Source: Burhinus oedicnemus (taxonomy: Eukaryota > Chordata > Aves > Charadriiformes > Burhinidae). From it: DNA of 64,000 nt. Both the position numbers and the translations under genes were made by a program. The DNA is taken from NCBI GenBank assembly GCA_008921705.1, contig VFFE01006969.1, positions 1,395-65,394 of the forward strand, in the 5' to 3' direction. Numbering within the stretch: position 1 is the first letter of the stretch; each line of letters starts with the position of its first letter. Below the pieces are notes generated by a model. The model saw nothing but the letters and a program-made list of their open reading frames with translations, did not search any database and was not told the origin of the DNA. Positions 38,109 to 49,900 of this stretch are shown here, one piece after another.

Positions 38109-41012
38109 GAGGCCTTTTTTGCCCTATTTCTGAGCTAATCAGGTTGCAAGTAAGCTTAAAATAGTGATACAAATTGTTTATGTTAATTTGGTTCAAAAGC
38201 ACGAAGAATTGTGATGATCACTGCCTTAAATTTGTGTTGGTTTTAATATTCATTGACATGAAAAGCAAAAGTCTACAATTTTCCATGGACTGCAATGCAA
38301 TTTCACTGTAGTACCTTTGAAGTATGATGTGTATGAACAGATGAGAGAATTAAACCTTTTTCACTGCTCGCCAATATAGGCAGTATGATAGGCCATTATG
38401 TCAGAAATAATTTAAAATCACTTAAACATTTAAAATAGCCCACAGAACTGATCTTAAAATGGAATTATATGGCTTTAAACATTTGATTATGATTATGTTT
38501 TATTATTTACATTTCAGTTGCTGAGACTATTTTCTGTTCCTTCCTACATGATATTTGCTTAAAGTAATTATACCAACTGAGAACAGTGGCAGATTGAAAT
38601 TAAATGTTTGGATTAAATATTTTGTCAGCAAACATGCAGCAACTGCTTTACTACTGCTTCTCTTCTTCTCTGCATACTGATTACAATAAGATTAGCTTTT
38701 ATCTTGGCATGATTTTAAAGTGCCTAGATAAATGCCATTTGATATTGCAGCTTAAAAAAAAATATCTAGAAAGAATCTGGATCTAAATAATAAGGAACAT
38801 ATGATATGAAAATGAAAAATATGTGATAAGTCTGTCTTCTCAGTGCCTCACCCTATCCTCAAATGGGCTATTTTTATTGTATTTCCAATTAATCTGGGTT
38901 GCAGTTAGGACCAAAATATGATTAACTGAAGGCTTCCACATTGCTGCTGATCTAAATATATGAACTTTTCATGGGGCTTTTCAGAGAACTAGAATTCAGG
39001 ACACCTGTTGCTTTCTAATCCTGGAACATGGGAAAACATTTGGGTTCTGTACTAGTAATGAAAAAGTCTGTTATCACCTATCTAACAGGAATTCTCATTA
39101 ACCTTAACAAGACTTTCATGTGTAGATAAGCAAATATAATATGACTTTTCAACAGCGGCAGTTTCAGTGCAGAAACTTAGAAACAAAACTTCAAACTGAT
39201 ACATCATAGCTTTAGTCCTCAGTTCAGCTGTTTTACTTTGCCGAACCATAGTTCTCACTCCTGTAACTGAGACTCAGGCCATTTTCCTCCCTTTCTCCAG
39301 CAGCCCTGCCACCCCTGCAGCATCCATGCATGGAGGGAGGCACATCTTGGGCTTCCTGAACTTGGGCTCGAATCTCAAACTGCTGCTTTCCCCCTCCACC
39401 TGGGCCCATTGCTCCTCCTCTGGGATGGACAGATTTCCATCCATGACCAGCGCTCTCTTTGTCCCAGAGATCATTCCATTTGTTTGTGTGGTTATGTAAG
39501 CCTAGATGCTTCCATTTTTTCCCTATGACAAGTCATAGAATCGGGTAAGATTGAACTTAGCTGGCTTCTACAGAAGTTTCTCCTAAAACTGCTACATATA
39601 ACAGAGAGAGAGAACATTTATTATTTCTAGAAGACTTTTCTATAACTGAGCTTCACTTTAAAAATATTCACATTGGTAAATAAATTCTACATACCTTTTC
39701 CACTTCTCCCTTGATTTCTTTATAGACACAAGGAAGAAATGTCTATATTGAATGTAGTACTATATTTGGATGTATATTATCTTACACTTTCTTCTGTAAA
39801 ATGCCCTCCCTTCTGGTTGGCTCCTTGGTAAGCTCTTGTTCTTGTGTATTTTTGCCTAAGGAACAGACAGGGAGATAGTAACAGTTTTGTCTCTTCTTGA
39901 GGATGCAGGGAGGTGGATATAACATTCTCTAGTCTTTCAAGAAAAGGCAATTTTTACAAGGTAACAGAAGATGATTTCTCTCTGAGGGACCACATTACCC
40001 CAGAGACTCATCCCATTTCATCTCACCGTATGTTGTGCCAACTTCTGGAGTATCTCAGCAAAAGATTTTCTAGCCTTTTCTGTGATGCATTTAAGTTCAG
40101 TGTATTCTGTACTTAGAAAAACAGGATATTCTCCTTCCAAGCCATTTCTTGATAGTATTTTACCACTCAGGAAGGGTAGAAGGTTGCTAGAATATTTTGT
40201 GTGTACATTTAAAGCTCGTTGGATATAGACTAGACAGCATATTGTTATTATCATCACTAAACAAGTTAGAAAGATGTCACGATATTGGAAAGGTTAATGG
40301 AAAAATCTTAGTAAACAGATGCGTTGTTAAGGCTTCTCTAGGGCAAGTTTGAGTAGTGAAGTTTGGAGTCATTAGCACAGCTGCACCAGCGTATGCTGGT
40401 ACAAGCTGTCTTTAAATATTCTGCTGGCAACAGTGTGAGTAATACAGTAGCAGAAATGCACCTGACCACACACGGTCATTTCTATTTTCAGTTTAATTGC
40501 CTTTTAAGGAGCACTAAGGAATTCCAAATAATTCTAGCGTGCTTCATCAGCCAGCTGTGAAATACACTGTTGCAGCTACATAAAAATAAAGACTTAAAAA
40601 TAATAAGTATGTGTGCAAGGAGCTTGCTTTCTCACCCAAGGATGTTAAAGGCATTTACGTGTCATGGATGTAACAGAGCATTTGGAAAAGCAGACCCAAT
40701 TCATACTGGGCGCATGGCATGTGATTTCCTATTGAGCTATAAAGAAGAAAATAGCATAATCAAATGCAAAAACTTTTCAGAGCTGTCAGCTAGCACAAAG
40801 CTGCTTCTGGGAAAACAAACTGCACTATTTACAAATTGTGATATCATCAGGAGCTATTTATATAGTGAAAATAATTTACACTCCAATTACGTATTTGTGG
40901 ATAGTCCAGCCAGAAATGGCCACTTGTGTCATCCAGGCTGACCCCCAAACTAGAAATGAGACTAAAGCTGGCTTTTTAATTATGAAATATATTTTCCTTG
41001 GTGAGGACCACA

Positions 41013-41028
41013 TTTTTTTTTTTTTTTT
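41013..41028. repeat. Poly-T run (T16)
   Basis: Sixteen T residues with no retrocopy-like body beside them. Confidence 0.9.
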
Positions 41029-42282
41029 ATTATGGCATTGAAAACATCTCTGTTTTCAATAGCCAAGCACATTTCAAGAGAATAAAAAAAAAGTTATTAA
41101 TATGTAAAGGGCTTTTTTGGCAATTAATCATGGGCTCATAGGAGATGCTAGATCATCACCTTTATTTCTTGCCAGAAGAGTAATTTTTTTAGAGTTTTTT
41201 TCCAGTCAGATTTAATTTGTGGTCAGCTGTTGGGTGTGTACTGCTTTACCTGGGAATGGATCTGCACTCTATCATTCATTTGGAATTTTCTCCTTTTAGC
41301 TTCATTCAATTATTCATAATTATGTAGATTCATAAATTAGATTAAGCCGCTAAATTTATTTTCTCTGTCTATAACCTACTAGCTAGATCTGATAGGTAGA
41401 GATTTCTTCTTTGGATAAGCCATGGAGGGGCAACTGTTATAAGCTCTTTAATTTGAATCTACAGGACAGGACATGTTGAATTTTGAGATATCCTTTGCAA
41501 AGAATGGGTTGGGGTTTTTAATGTATTCAAACAGCTCTTTGTACCTAATGCAAATTATCAAGGGTAATTGGTTGCTGAAAAAAACAGTACCAGGGAGCAA
41601 GAGGGCACCAGGTGTTTCCTAGTGCTTAGTAGTACCTGTAGTGAAAGGGCACACATTTGCCTGAAAAGTATTTGGTCTTTCCTTGTTACAGGATTGAGAT
41701 AACTGTAACAGATTAGACTAAGAAATGTATTTATCTATTTGTTTAAATCACATATTCAACAGTGACTTGTGTAAGAAAGAGTTTTAGTGGAGTCTCTGAA
41801 CACACTTTCAGCTTTCCCTGTCTGTACATCTTGCACAAACAACGGGTAAAACAATTAAATATGTTGTGGGAGAGATTAAATACTTAAAAGAATATTCTTG
41901 TCACAAGAGTGATGACAGAGTTAACTATGTTTGCAAAACCTGAGAACTTGCGCAGGTATAGTGTCTAAAAAATTTAACAGAAAAAAGTTCCAAAGATTTT
42001 CTGGACATTTAAAGAAAAAGCAGTGCTATATTAGTGAAGAGAATTTTCCCCCATATTGATTAAAATTACTTTCTGCATGCAGAAAGCATACAGGTCTGGG
42101 AGCTGCCTGATGAAAGTTACCTCCACTTCAGTTCACTGAAAAAAGTTTTGAATTCAACATTAGGTTTCCAGTTTTTCTTGCAAATATGTGTGGAAACTGC
42201 TGTCTGCTTTGCAAAAAAATAATCTTAGGAGTAAAGAGAGTATTCAAGTATTTTCTGTAGCTAGTGAAATCATCAGTCATTA

Positions 42283-42485
42283 TTTCACAGAATCACTGGG
42301 GTTGGAAGGGACCTCTGGAGATCATCTAGTCCAACCCCCCTGCCAGAGCAGGGTCACCTCGAGCAGGTTGCACAGGACGACGTCCAGGTGGGTTTTGAAT
42401 GTCTCCAGAGTTGGAGACTCCACCACCTCTCTGGGCAGCCTGTTTGTGCATGTTTATTCCAGCACTGGGGCTCAAAAAATGTGTT
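42283..42485 (-). mobile_element. CR1 LINE 3' end, inverted, least diverged copy
   Basis: The plus strand reads TTCACAGAATCACTGGGGTT, GGAAGGGACCTCTGGAGATC, ATCTAGTCCAACCCCCCTGC, GAGCAGGTTGCACAGGACGA, GGGTTTTGAATGTCTCCAGA and CCACCTCTCTGGGCAGCCTG. This is the reverse complement of the avian CR1 3' region. The element lies on the minus strand and only about 200 bp survive, as is usual for 5'-truncated copies. It is the best evidence that the window is avian. Between GGGCAGCCTG and TTCCAGCACT there are about 14 extra bases (TTTGTGCATGTTTA) not expected from the consensus. Confidence 0.95.
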
Positions 42486-42747
42486 TATGTATGTCAGGGA
42501 TTCAAATGAAATGCGCATGTGTGTGCTAGAGTGGGCAGCTCATTAAGAAACATCATGTACGTGGTGTACAGCTCATATAGCAATATATCATCAGGAGGAA
42601 TTCAGGAACAAGACAGAAGCTCAGTTGCTCGATCTATCTCTCAATGCCAGGTAAGAAACGATGCAGATATGATGCCTTCCAGGATGGCTGAACTTTGCAG
42701 ATGATTTAAGCAGCAGAGCTTTGGTATCAAAGCAGTGTTACTACCTG
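42486..42747. other. Short unique spacer
   Basis: GT-rich just after the CR1, otherwise unremarkable. Confidence 0.5.
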
Positions 42748-42832
42748 AGAGTGAATATAATACTAATAATATATAGCAATATCTTACTTTTTAAAGTGCT
42801 TTTCATCCCAAATTATTACAAAGACTGAAGGA
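42748..42832 (+). repeat. Possible fragment of the CORE-SINE/MIR-like repeat
   Basis: AGCAATATCTTACTTTTTAA followed by AGTGCTTTTCATCCCAAATT resembles the left end of the same family as 18160-18425 (TTATATAGCGCTTTTCATCC ... CTTTACAAAG). Only this part is visible. Confidence 0.35.
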
Positions 42833-42837
42833 AAAAG

Positions 42838-43010
42838 CTTCTGAAGTCATCTAGGCTATTCCCTATCATTGATGAATTATTTCTTTCAAGGTATTCCCAA
42901 ATACCAGCTTTTCACTGTTAGATGTCTTAGCAAATGAGGGACTTTGCCACTTCTGCTGGAGAAGCAAAACAGAGCCCATATAATATAAAGATTACCCTGA
43001 GCTCCACTAA
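42838..43010 (-). mobile_element. Possible very old CR1 remnant
   Basis: GAAGTCATCTAGGCTATTCC, later CTTTTCACTGTTAGATGTCT and GGGACTTTGCCACTTCTGCT, loosely follow the order of an inverted old CR1 3' end. Identity is low and the edges are guesses. Confidence 0.33.
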
Positions 43011-44280
43011 ACAATAGGGGCTCTTTGGTCAGTTGAAATTATTGCAAGATCCTCCATGGTTTTTCCTGTCTCCTTTCAGATCTCTTGACTCTTGAAAAAA
43101 AGTCTCCTGTCATGTATCATCACTCAGAAGCTCTCCAGTCCATAGCTTTGATTATAGTACCATGAGTGACTTGACCTAATACGGTCTGCAAATGACCAAA
43201 TTATTTCTACAGAAAGATACCAATATGACCTCATTTGTAGCTATGAATTCTCTACCGATCGCCCTACATTTTCAGTGAATCCCACAATTAGGATGGGTAA
43301 ATGTAATTTCACTGTTTCCTAAGACTGTACTGAGATGGGAACTCAATTTAGTGATGATGAAGTTAAAGGACTTACTCTCTGGGCCCCCTAGAGTGCTCTT
43401 CATTTTACTTGTTGCCAACAACAACCTTTTTAATCACAATCACATCTGCTAGAAGAGTGAGCAAGTTGTAAGCTTTCGTGGCTGAACCCCCTTTTGCTGT
43501 ATTCCATAGAGAAGTATTTATCCTGCATCTTTATCCCAAATTGTTACTCAAAGCTGCGTATCACCTGGATGAGACCATCAATCTTCAGGCCACGTATCAT
43601 CCTCTATGATATGTTACACTCCATACCACGGAAAGGCATTTAAGGTCTCTGTTTTCTTAAGATAAACATGTGAAGATGTTGTCTAGATTTTTAGCATCCT
43701 CAAGGAGCAGAAGGATCATCTTTTTTACCCATTATCAATTACCTGGATTAAGATATATTTTAGGATCTGGTTTACATTAGTTGACAATACCCAAATGCCG
43801 GTATTTTAGAATGATCCCACAGATTATTCTAATAGAGCACGATTTTAGAATGATCCCACATTAAAACTCTGTGATGTCCTCCCCTAGACCTCTGTATGTC
43901 TATCTTAGACAGTAGCAGTCTTTCAAAAATGTTTACTAAAATATCTCAAAATGCCTCTTCAGTTGGAAATCTCTGGCCTTGTTTTTCCCTTTTGCATGTT
44001 TGCGTCGACTGATACAGTAAGTGGGGAAACTGAAAAATAACTGTATGTCCTTCTACTGTAATCATCTGCTAGGAGTCTGGGTAGACCCCTCCAAGGTAGT
44101 TGGAAACCTTGTAGCCCTGTCTCCAACTGGGACATAAAACAATCCCAGTGGACAAGACTTCTAGGAAGTTCCTGATATTGAATAGCAATGGGGAACTTGT
44201 CCAAACTGTGCTAGGTAGGGAAGATATTTGTTAAAGGTAGTAGTTATTATTTTAAAGAAGTCAGTCAAAATGGAACTGTG
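43011..44280. other. Unique non-coding sequence
   Basis: No exon recognised. A 19-bp direct repeat at a 39-bp offset (43803-43860) is the only structure seen. Confidence 0.55.
43803..43860. repeat. 19-bp direct repeat at 39-bp offset
   Basis: ATTTTAGAATGATCCCACA occurs identically at 43803-43821 and 43842-43860 with a 20-base unrelated spacer. Confidence 0.95.
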
Positions 44281-44353
44281 GTTTTTTTGGTTTTTATCGC
44301 TGGAGGTTTTTTTGGTTGTTGTTTTTTGGTTTTGTTTTGTTTTTTTCCTTTTC
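44281..44353. repeat. T/G-rich low-complexity run
   Basis: GGTTTTT- and TTGTTTT-type units with few interruptions. Frames read through it in both directions only because of composition. Confidence 0.85.
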
Positions 44354-44947
44354 ATTGATGCATATTTTGGCTTTTCTCTTTTAAAAATGGAAAATAGTGA
44401 CATGGTTACTCCTGGTGTGCTAATCATATACACTTTTACTGTGATAAGAGGGGTGCATTTTCTGTTTTTCATGGACAGCAATGATACTCTCATTATAGCT
44501 GTAAGTGCCAATATTTTATGCTCATAGTCTTTTTGTTATAATTAATTCTACATTAAAAGATTAATAAGATAGCGGGAAATGGTTGCTAATTTTTCCAGCT
44601 GAAACTAAGTAGGGAATATAGATGGACAGAATGTAATTAAAGAGGCTGGAATTTGGCCAAGACGCTGGCATTGTTATTTTTGCTCTTGCAAAAGTACCAT
44701 GGGATCTTTAATGGCCTTGAGTGGCCTCAGTTGTATGTCTCTTTTGAAAGATGGATGCTGGTGATCCTCTACTACCTAGTGAATGCACTGCTAATGCCTG
44801 CCTGGCTGAGAGCTGAGAATAAGAGCAGAATGAAGAGATTCATTAAACAGTGAAAGATCAAAATGAATGAATGGTAAAACTGAGGACCCCTGCCTTCTCT
44901 AGGAAGTGTCTTGTTGCTGCCTTGAGGAAGTGGTGGTCTGATCCACA
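44354..44947. other. Unique non-coding sequence
   Basis: Nothing recognised. Confidence 0.5.
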
Positions 44948-45010
44948 ACACATTGAAATCAATGAAAAGAATCTAATTGATTTCAAAGGATTTTGGCTCA
45001 AACCCTGAGT
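44948..45010. repeat. Palindromic ancient repeat, partial copy
   Basis: TTGAAATCAAT (44953-44963) and ATTGATTTCAA (44976-44986) are perfect inverted copies with a 12-base spacer. AGGATTTTGGCTCAAACCCT follows. This fits the CATTGAAATCAATGG ... CATTGATTTCAATGG ... GGATCAGGCCC pattern of an old amniote repeat as I recall it. Confidence 0.45.
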
Positions 45011-46112
45011 TCCATTTTATCTTGCTCTTTGTTCTCTGGCAAGGATTAAAGTAACCAGGAAGTCTTGTATCTGACTATGTCTTCCCAAAACATAAAATGA
45101 AATTGTCTCTATCTGTTTAAATGGATTTTCCATAAGAGCTGCTGCTCAAGGTCAGGAGAAAAGGGTCTAGGCAGGTTCCTGGCCTGGAGCACAGCCTCCC
45201 TTGGGCTGTGAAATCAATCAGCTCAGTACACATGGCCTACAGAATTTAGTTGTCATGTGTTTATATCTGTGGGGTTTTCCTTTTTAGAGTTTACAGGATC
45301 TGTGTACCAAAGATGGGCTTTGGCTTTACCTCGTTTTTCCGTAGACATTCATGAAGGAGTAATATATCGCAGCAGATAAACCTCACCCATCTGTCATGTT
45401 ATGAGGATCTGTATTGTTGTCCTGGTTGATGGGTGTATTTTTCAAACTACTCTCATACTTTCACCTTCTATTTTGAATGAATTTAAAGTACTTCACCTCT
45501 AGGTAATCAAAGTGCTTTTTGCTACCATTGAAGCTACCTGGAAATTTCTATTATATGCGCTGTTTTCAGGCAAATAACCACTTAAAAAATTTAGCTTGTC
45601 CCAAGCATTCATTTATTGGTCTGAACTTTACTTGTGTTATCTCTGGAATATTTGGAGAGTAATGGCTTGACTTCAAATATGGCTATATTACAAAGTAGAT
45701 TTGCTTATTTTATATTTGTGAGAATATTTAGCACAAAAACTGAGTGGATACCCTCTTAATGTGAGAGTACCAACATCCGTACATGATTTGCATTTTTCTA
45801 ATGAGTTGTGGAGCTAACAGAGGGGAACCTCATATGTTAATCTTTATAGATACCTGAAATGCAAAAGAAGTTCCATATTTGAGCCCCACAAATGGCCCTG
45901 AACCATGTGTACAGTGTGTTGTAGAAAATATGTAGGCAGTCAGCTTTTGGGAGGCAAAGTTAGAAACCATGCTAAAGCTACACTTGCATGTGTTGAAATA
46001 GCGTAGGAAGATATATCTACCACCATCCTACCACTTTTTTTTTCCTCTAGAAAAATCAAATATTTTACCTAATCTTGTTTTCCAGTGTCTTTCCAATGAG
46101 TCGTTCCTTTGT
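45011..46112. other. Unique non-coding sequence
   Basis: Nothing recognised. Confidence 0.5.
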
Positions 46113-46766
46113 TTAATGTGTTGTCTCTTTCATTAACAAGGGAATGCAGTTAACAGTGTATGAGTTAGAGGGGCTCTCTTTTACAAGGCCTCTTTTATGT
46201 AAAATTTCTTTTGAGAATGTAATGATCTCAGGTTTTTGCTTCTGCTTATGCGCAGCTTTTCTCTTGTTTTGGTATTTTAGTGACTGCAGAGAAATGACCC
46301 TTGAAGTTATAGTGTCAGGCTGGTAATGAACTGACATCCAGGGGAAAAAAACATAAACCTTTTCTTTCATTCTCCCGTCTTGTTGTGTTGGGGTTTTTTT
46401 CCCTTCCCTGTAATTAGACTTGCCACCATCAGGGACAGTCTTAGTTATTAACAGCATCTTGCTCACCTTTGCAGAGGGACAGAAATGGCTAAGCAAAAAT
46501 ATCCCCCTCAGTACCAGTCTGGGAGGTGGACAGAAATGGGCATTCATACAGTCCCGTATTCTTCTTGTATTAACCTTTCTATCCTTAGGGACCGTCAGCT
46601 TTCCTTTGTGTGTGGAATCTCTGCTTTTCTGTTGCTTTAGTGATTTCTCCCAAGTAGTCATGAAATTTGAATACGAACTTGCTGTCTGAGGTTTTGGTTC
46701 AGAGAAAGAGCTGTGGCTGTAACCACTGCTACTCTGCATTAAGATGAAAAATGCAAAACCAAACAT
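46113..46766 (-). other. Unrecognised 217-codon ATG frame
   Basis: The longest ATG-initiated frame in the window. The start has A at -3 (AAAGC before ATG), a reasonable Kozak context, and T at +4. The predicted protein opens with a short hydrophobic stretch (MFGFAFFILM). That is too short and uncharged for a convincing signal peptide. The rest is rich in Lys, Ser and Thr and predicted basic, with no domain, zinc-finger spacing or repeat that I can recognise. No CpG-rich promoter, splice sites or poly-A signal are clearly tied to it. Length alone is unusual for this composition, but low-complexity Lys-rich translation of AT-rich DNA can produce such frames. I treat it as an unproven candidate. 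Confidence 0.15.
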
Positions 46767-46927
46767 GCTTTTCTTTGTCTAAGAGTTTGCGGCTCTTTGG
46801 TGCAGGTATTGACTTTGCTAAGAAGCTTGAAAAGAACGTGCTGATATTATTCATGCTTCTACCAGAGTTGCTACTCCTCCGAGTAATTTATTTTCCTAGA
46901 GAACTGTGAACTATTGCTGCAGTAGAA
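46767..46927. other. Short unique stretch
   Basis: Nothing recognised. Confidence 0.5.
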
Positions 46928-46990
46928 TGCATAGAATCATTTTCCAAGGTAAAAGGGACCAGTATGTTGTTATTACTGCAAACTGAATGC
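46928..46990 (-). mobile_element. Possible old CR1 tail fragment
   Basis: GCATAGAATCATTTTCCAAG followed by GTAAAAGGGACCAGTATG resembles the end of an old CR1 subfamily (AGAATCATTTCC, GGTTGGAAGGGACC). Only this terminal piece is convincing. Confidence 0.3.
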
Positions 46991-49900
46991 TTCTGCTATG
47001 GCCCAGGTTCCACGATTTTACCGAAGCATCTTGACTGAACGTGACATATCAGTCTAACAGTTATGCTGTATAAATTGCTCAGCTTCTCTTTGTCCTTTGT
47101 TTCCGAAACCCCAGTCATCTACGACTTGATCTAAAGGAGAATCTCAGTTAGCTAGCTGTAGTAGTAAATCATGCATTTGATGATATTGGTAAGGACACTG
47201 ACCAGCCCTTAACAAGTCAGAAATTGTTTACTCCATTTGCAGTTTTAACACACTAATCTTACCATGTGTGAAAAGAATCACATTCCCTCACATCTCTTAC
47301 ACCTGCAAGCTATGTATCATCAGCATCAAGACCAAAATTCTTGTTTGGTATCACATAGACTTGCCAAAAGCTAGTCAGTAAGTTAGGCCTTCGTTAGAGC
47401 GTGATGCTGTCCCCATGCCTATTGGGCATTGTGAGTAAAGCAAGCTGTCAGTCTGATGTGTTTACAGATAGATGGGTCAGGAGTAGAAGCAATTATTTTA
47501 AATGTGACCTGACCAGTACGGAGCTGGAGAGATTTTGCACATTTATAAATGACCATCTTTATCAGACATCCAGCCAAGGATGTATTACCAAGCCAGTTGC
47601 CTGAAAGCCTTTTGTGGTAAATCAAAGAATTAGAGTTGATATTATTTAGACCTTTCCTCACCAGTGCATGGAGCTTTCACAATTTCTAGAAAGCTTGCAT
47701 ACCCTTGTTTGCAGAAACCAAAAAGTGAATATACACTATAGGCTTCACATATTGTTATTCTGTTCATAGGAAGGCTTACCAGTGACAAAGAAAGAACCAG
47801 GGCACATATTATAAATATTCTTCTCAAATGAAACCTTTTATCTTTATTCCTTAATATTTCTCATAAGGATACCATCAGGTCTCTCTATCACCTTTTCAGT
47901 GCTGTTTTTTCATTGTAACAAACCATCTCCCTCTGTAAGCCATTATCTAAAACAAAGTTTACACTTCTGATTTGCACACAGGGATGCTATTTAATGTCTG
48001 ATATTCTTCATGACCATCTCTTCACTTTATCTCATTTTAGAATAATGATAAAAGGAGCTTTGGTCCCCTGCTGCTCACTATATCCTTCTCTGAGCTTGTT
48101 TTCCTCAGCCTTTAAAAATGCGAAACTCCAAAACCCTGTTTGAAACAAAGTATGCTTAATCCTTGGATCTGTCAGAAATGCTCTGTTATGGATACAATAG
48201 GTGTGCAAAATTGTCCATATTCCATTTACACCCTGGTTCTGTTCGTTTGTTTATTAAGACATGATTAATTTTTTTTTTCTGAAGAGACTGGCTATTCCGT
48301 CAACTTTCTTTGTCTAAATTACAAAACGTTTGGAGTGTAATCATGACAATTCCTAGAGACTTTAGGTGCAGGTTCTTTGGTGCTAGAATGTGCTTCCACT
48401 GGCCATATATCAAAGTCTGAGTCGGTCACCTTGTGCATCATAGGGCAACATGCACATTTATCGGTCCTTAGTGTTTGTCAGTTAGCTGGGCTTTCAATAT
48501 AGGATAGAATTATGCCTGTTTCCCACCTTCTCCTCCTTCCAAAGCAGTATTTTAAGATTATGAACCATATAATTTCTTCCAGACACTGAGATCATGGTAG
48601 GTTAAGATAGGATGGCAAAAGAAATTCTTAATCAGTGCTATTATATACAAATAAGCGCATGGTCTTGTGTCTGCTGCGTCTCGGAAACAGGAAGGACATA
48701 GCTTGAATATCTTTCATGCTCTTTTAGCTTTATTTTCCTTTCCTTCCTTTGCAATCCTTATAAGAAAGGAAAGAAAATGAGAGGAAGAGGAGAAAATAAA
48801 GGGAGGAAAGACATCGGTAGAAGTTTCTTTGCCACATCTTCATCAAATGAGAGTCTCCAACTCTTGGAGAGAGCTTGAGACCAGTTCTTTTTGCCAACAG
48901 TGCCTTTATACAGGCTCACAATGTGAAATCACTACTGCTCTATACTCTCCTGCTGAAAAAGCTGTGTCTCAGCCTGTTCCCCTGTCATTTCCATGTGAAT
49001 CAGTAGAAGTGGTGCTCCTTTGTACCTCATGGGCTGCGGCAAATCTGTGGACCCTCTTCTCAGGCAGTTCTGGGAACTCAGATGAGAAGAACAAAGACAA
49101 TTTTTAGAAGTTTTGAAGAGTTAATGGACAACAGTAAAACAATAGGATAGTTTCTAGAGGAATGTGGAGTGTAATATCCTCCAAGGTATAATTGAAACAA
49201 TAAGGAATACTTAGCCGTTTGTTTCCCAAGGAAAATAGTGGTAGTTCTTTAGTTTGAGTAATTAAAAATATATTTTTGAGAGAACATGGAAGACATTATT
49301 GTCATGGTCAGTACTACATTAAGAAATTGGAATAAGACTGGACGAGCTGACCTAATGGTCTTTTTCTGTTTGTAAAAATTGTTGATGTACTTAGTCCCTG
49401 CCCTTTTGTTTTTCAGATGTCTTACCCAGGGCCAGATTAATCCACTGTGTGACTCTATTGCAGGTGAATTTAGCTGAAGGTCTTTAATTTTTTAGTGCTA
49501 AGAAAAACCTAAAAATCTAAAGTATAATTCTGAAGTGGTATAATTTCTTTTTTAGTGTTTGAATTTTTTGCATCACAATGAAACTTATTTTCTGCAATCT
49601 ATGTGAACAAAGTATTTTTAAAGCTAATATATAGTCATATTCTCTGCAACAGCACTTTGGCATGCTTTTGGTAGATATCATTGTCTTGGCGCGTATCCCA
49701 ATTCCCTTGTCCCGATCTTTTTGACTCCTCTTACCCTGGGATTTGTATACCGAGTTATCAATACTGAACTGAGTGTCTTTGGTGAAGAGAGAGCGCCTTC
49801 AAATGAATAAAGTAAAAATATACAAAATATGCTGTGTTCACACCAAAAACATTTGATGGCCAGTTTATCCTATCTGAACCTCATGGTTTTATAGTTGAGG

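Larger units (their letters stand above)
35875..42282. other. Unique AT-rich non-coding sequence
   Basis: No gene recognised. It contains a 46-base pure pyrimidine tract (36218-36263), two adjacent hairpins (38063-38108) and a T16 run (41013-41028). The 123-codon plus-strand frame at 40570-40941 starts with TTG and is unrecognised. Confidence 0.55.

Noticed and set aside
39535..39560. CATAGAATCGGGTAAGATTG as a CR1 tail
   Set aside because: Only the first eight or nine bases agree with a CR1 end. The GGAAGGGACC block and downstream landmarks are absent.
40570..40941. 123-codon plus-strand frame as a gene
   Set aside because: It begins at TTG, has no recognised domain, and the residues look like translated non-coding DNA.
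42188..42529. 113-codon frame as a coding exon
   Set aside because: Most of it is the antisense reading of the CR1 element at 42283-42485.
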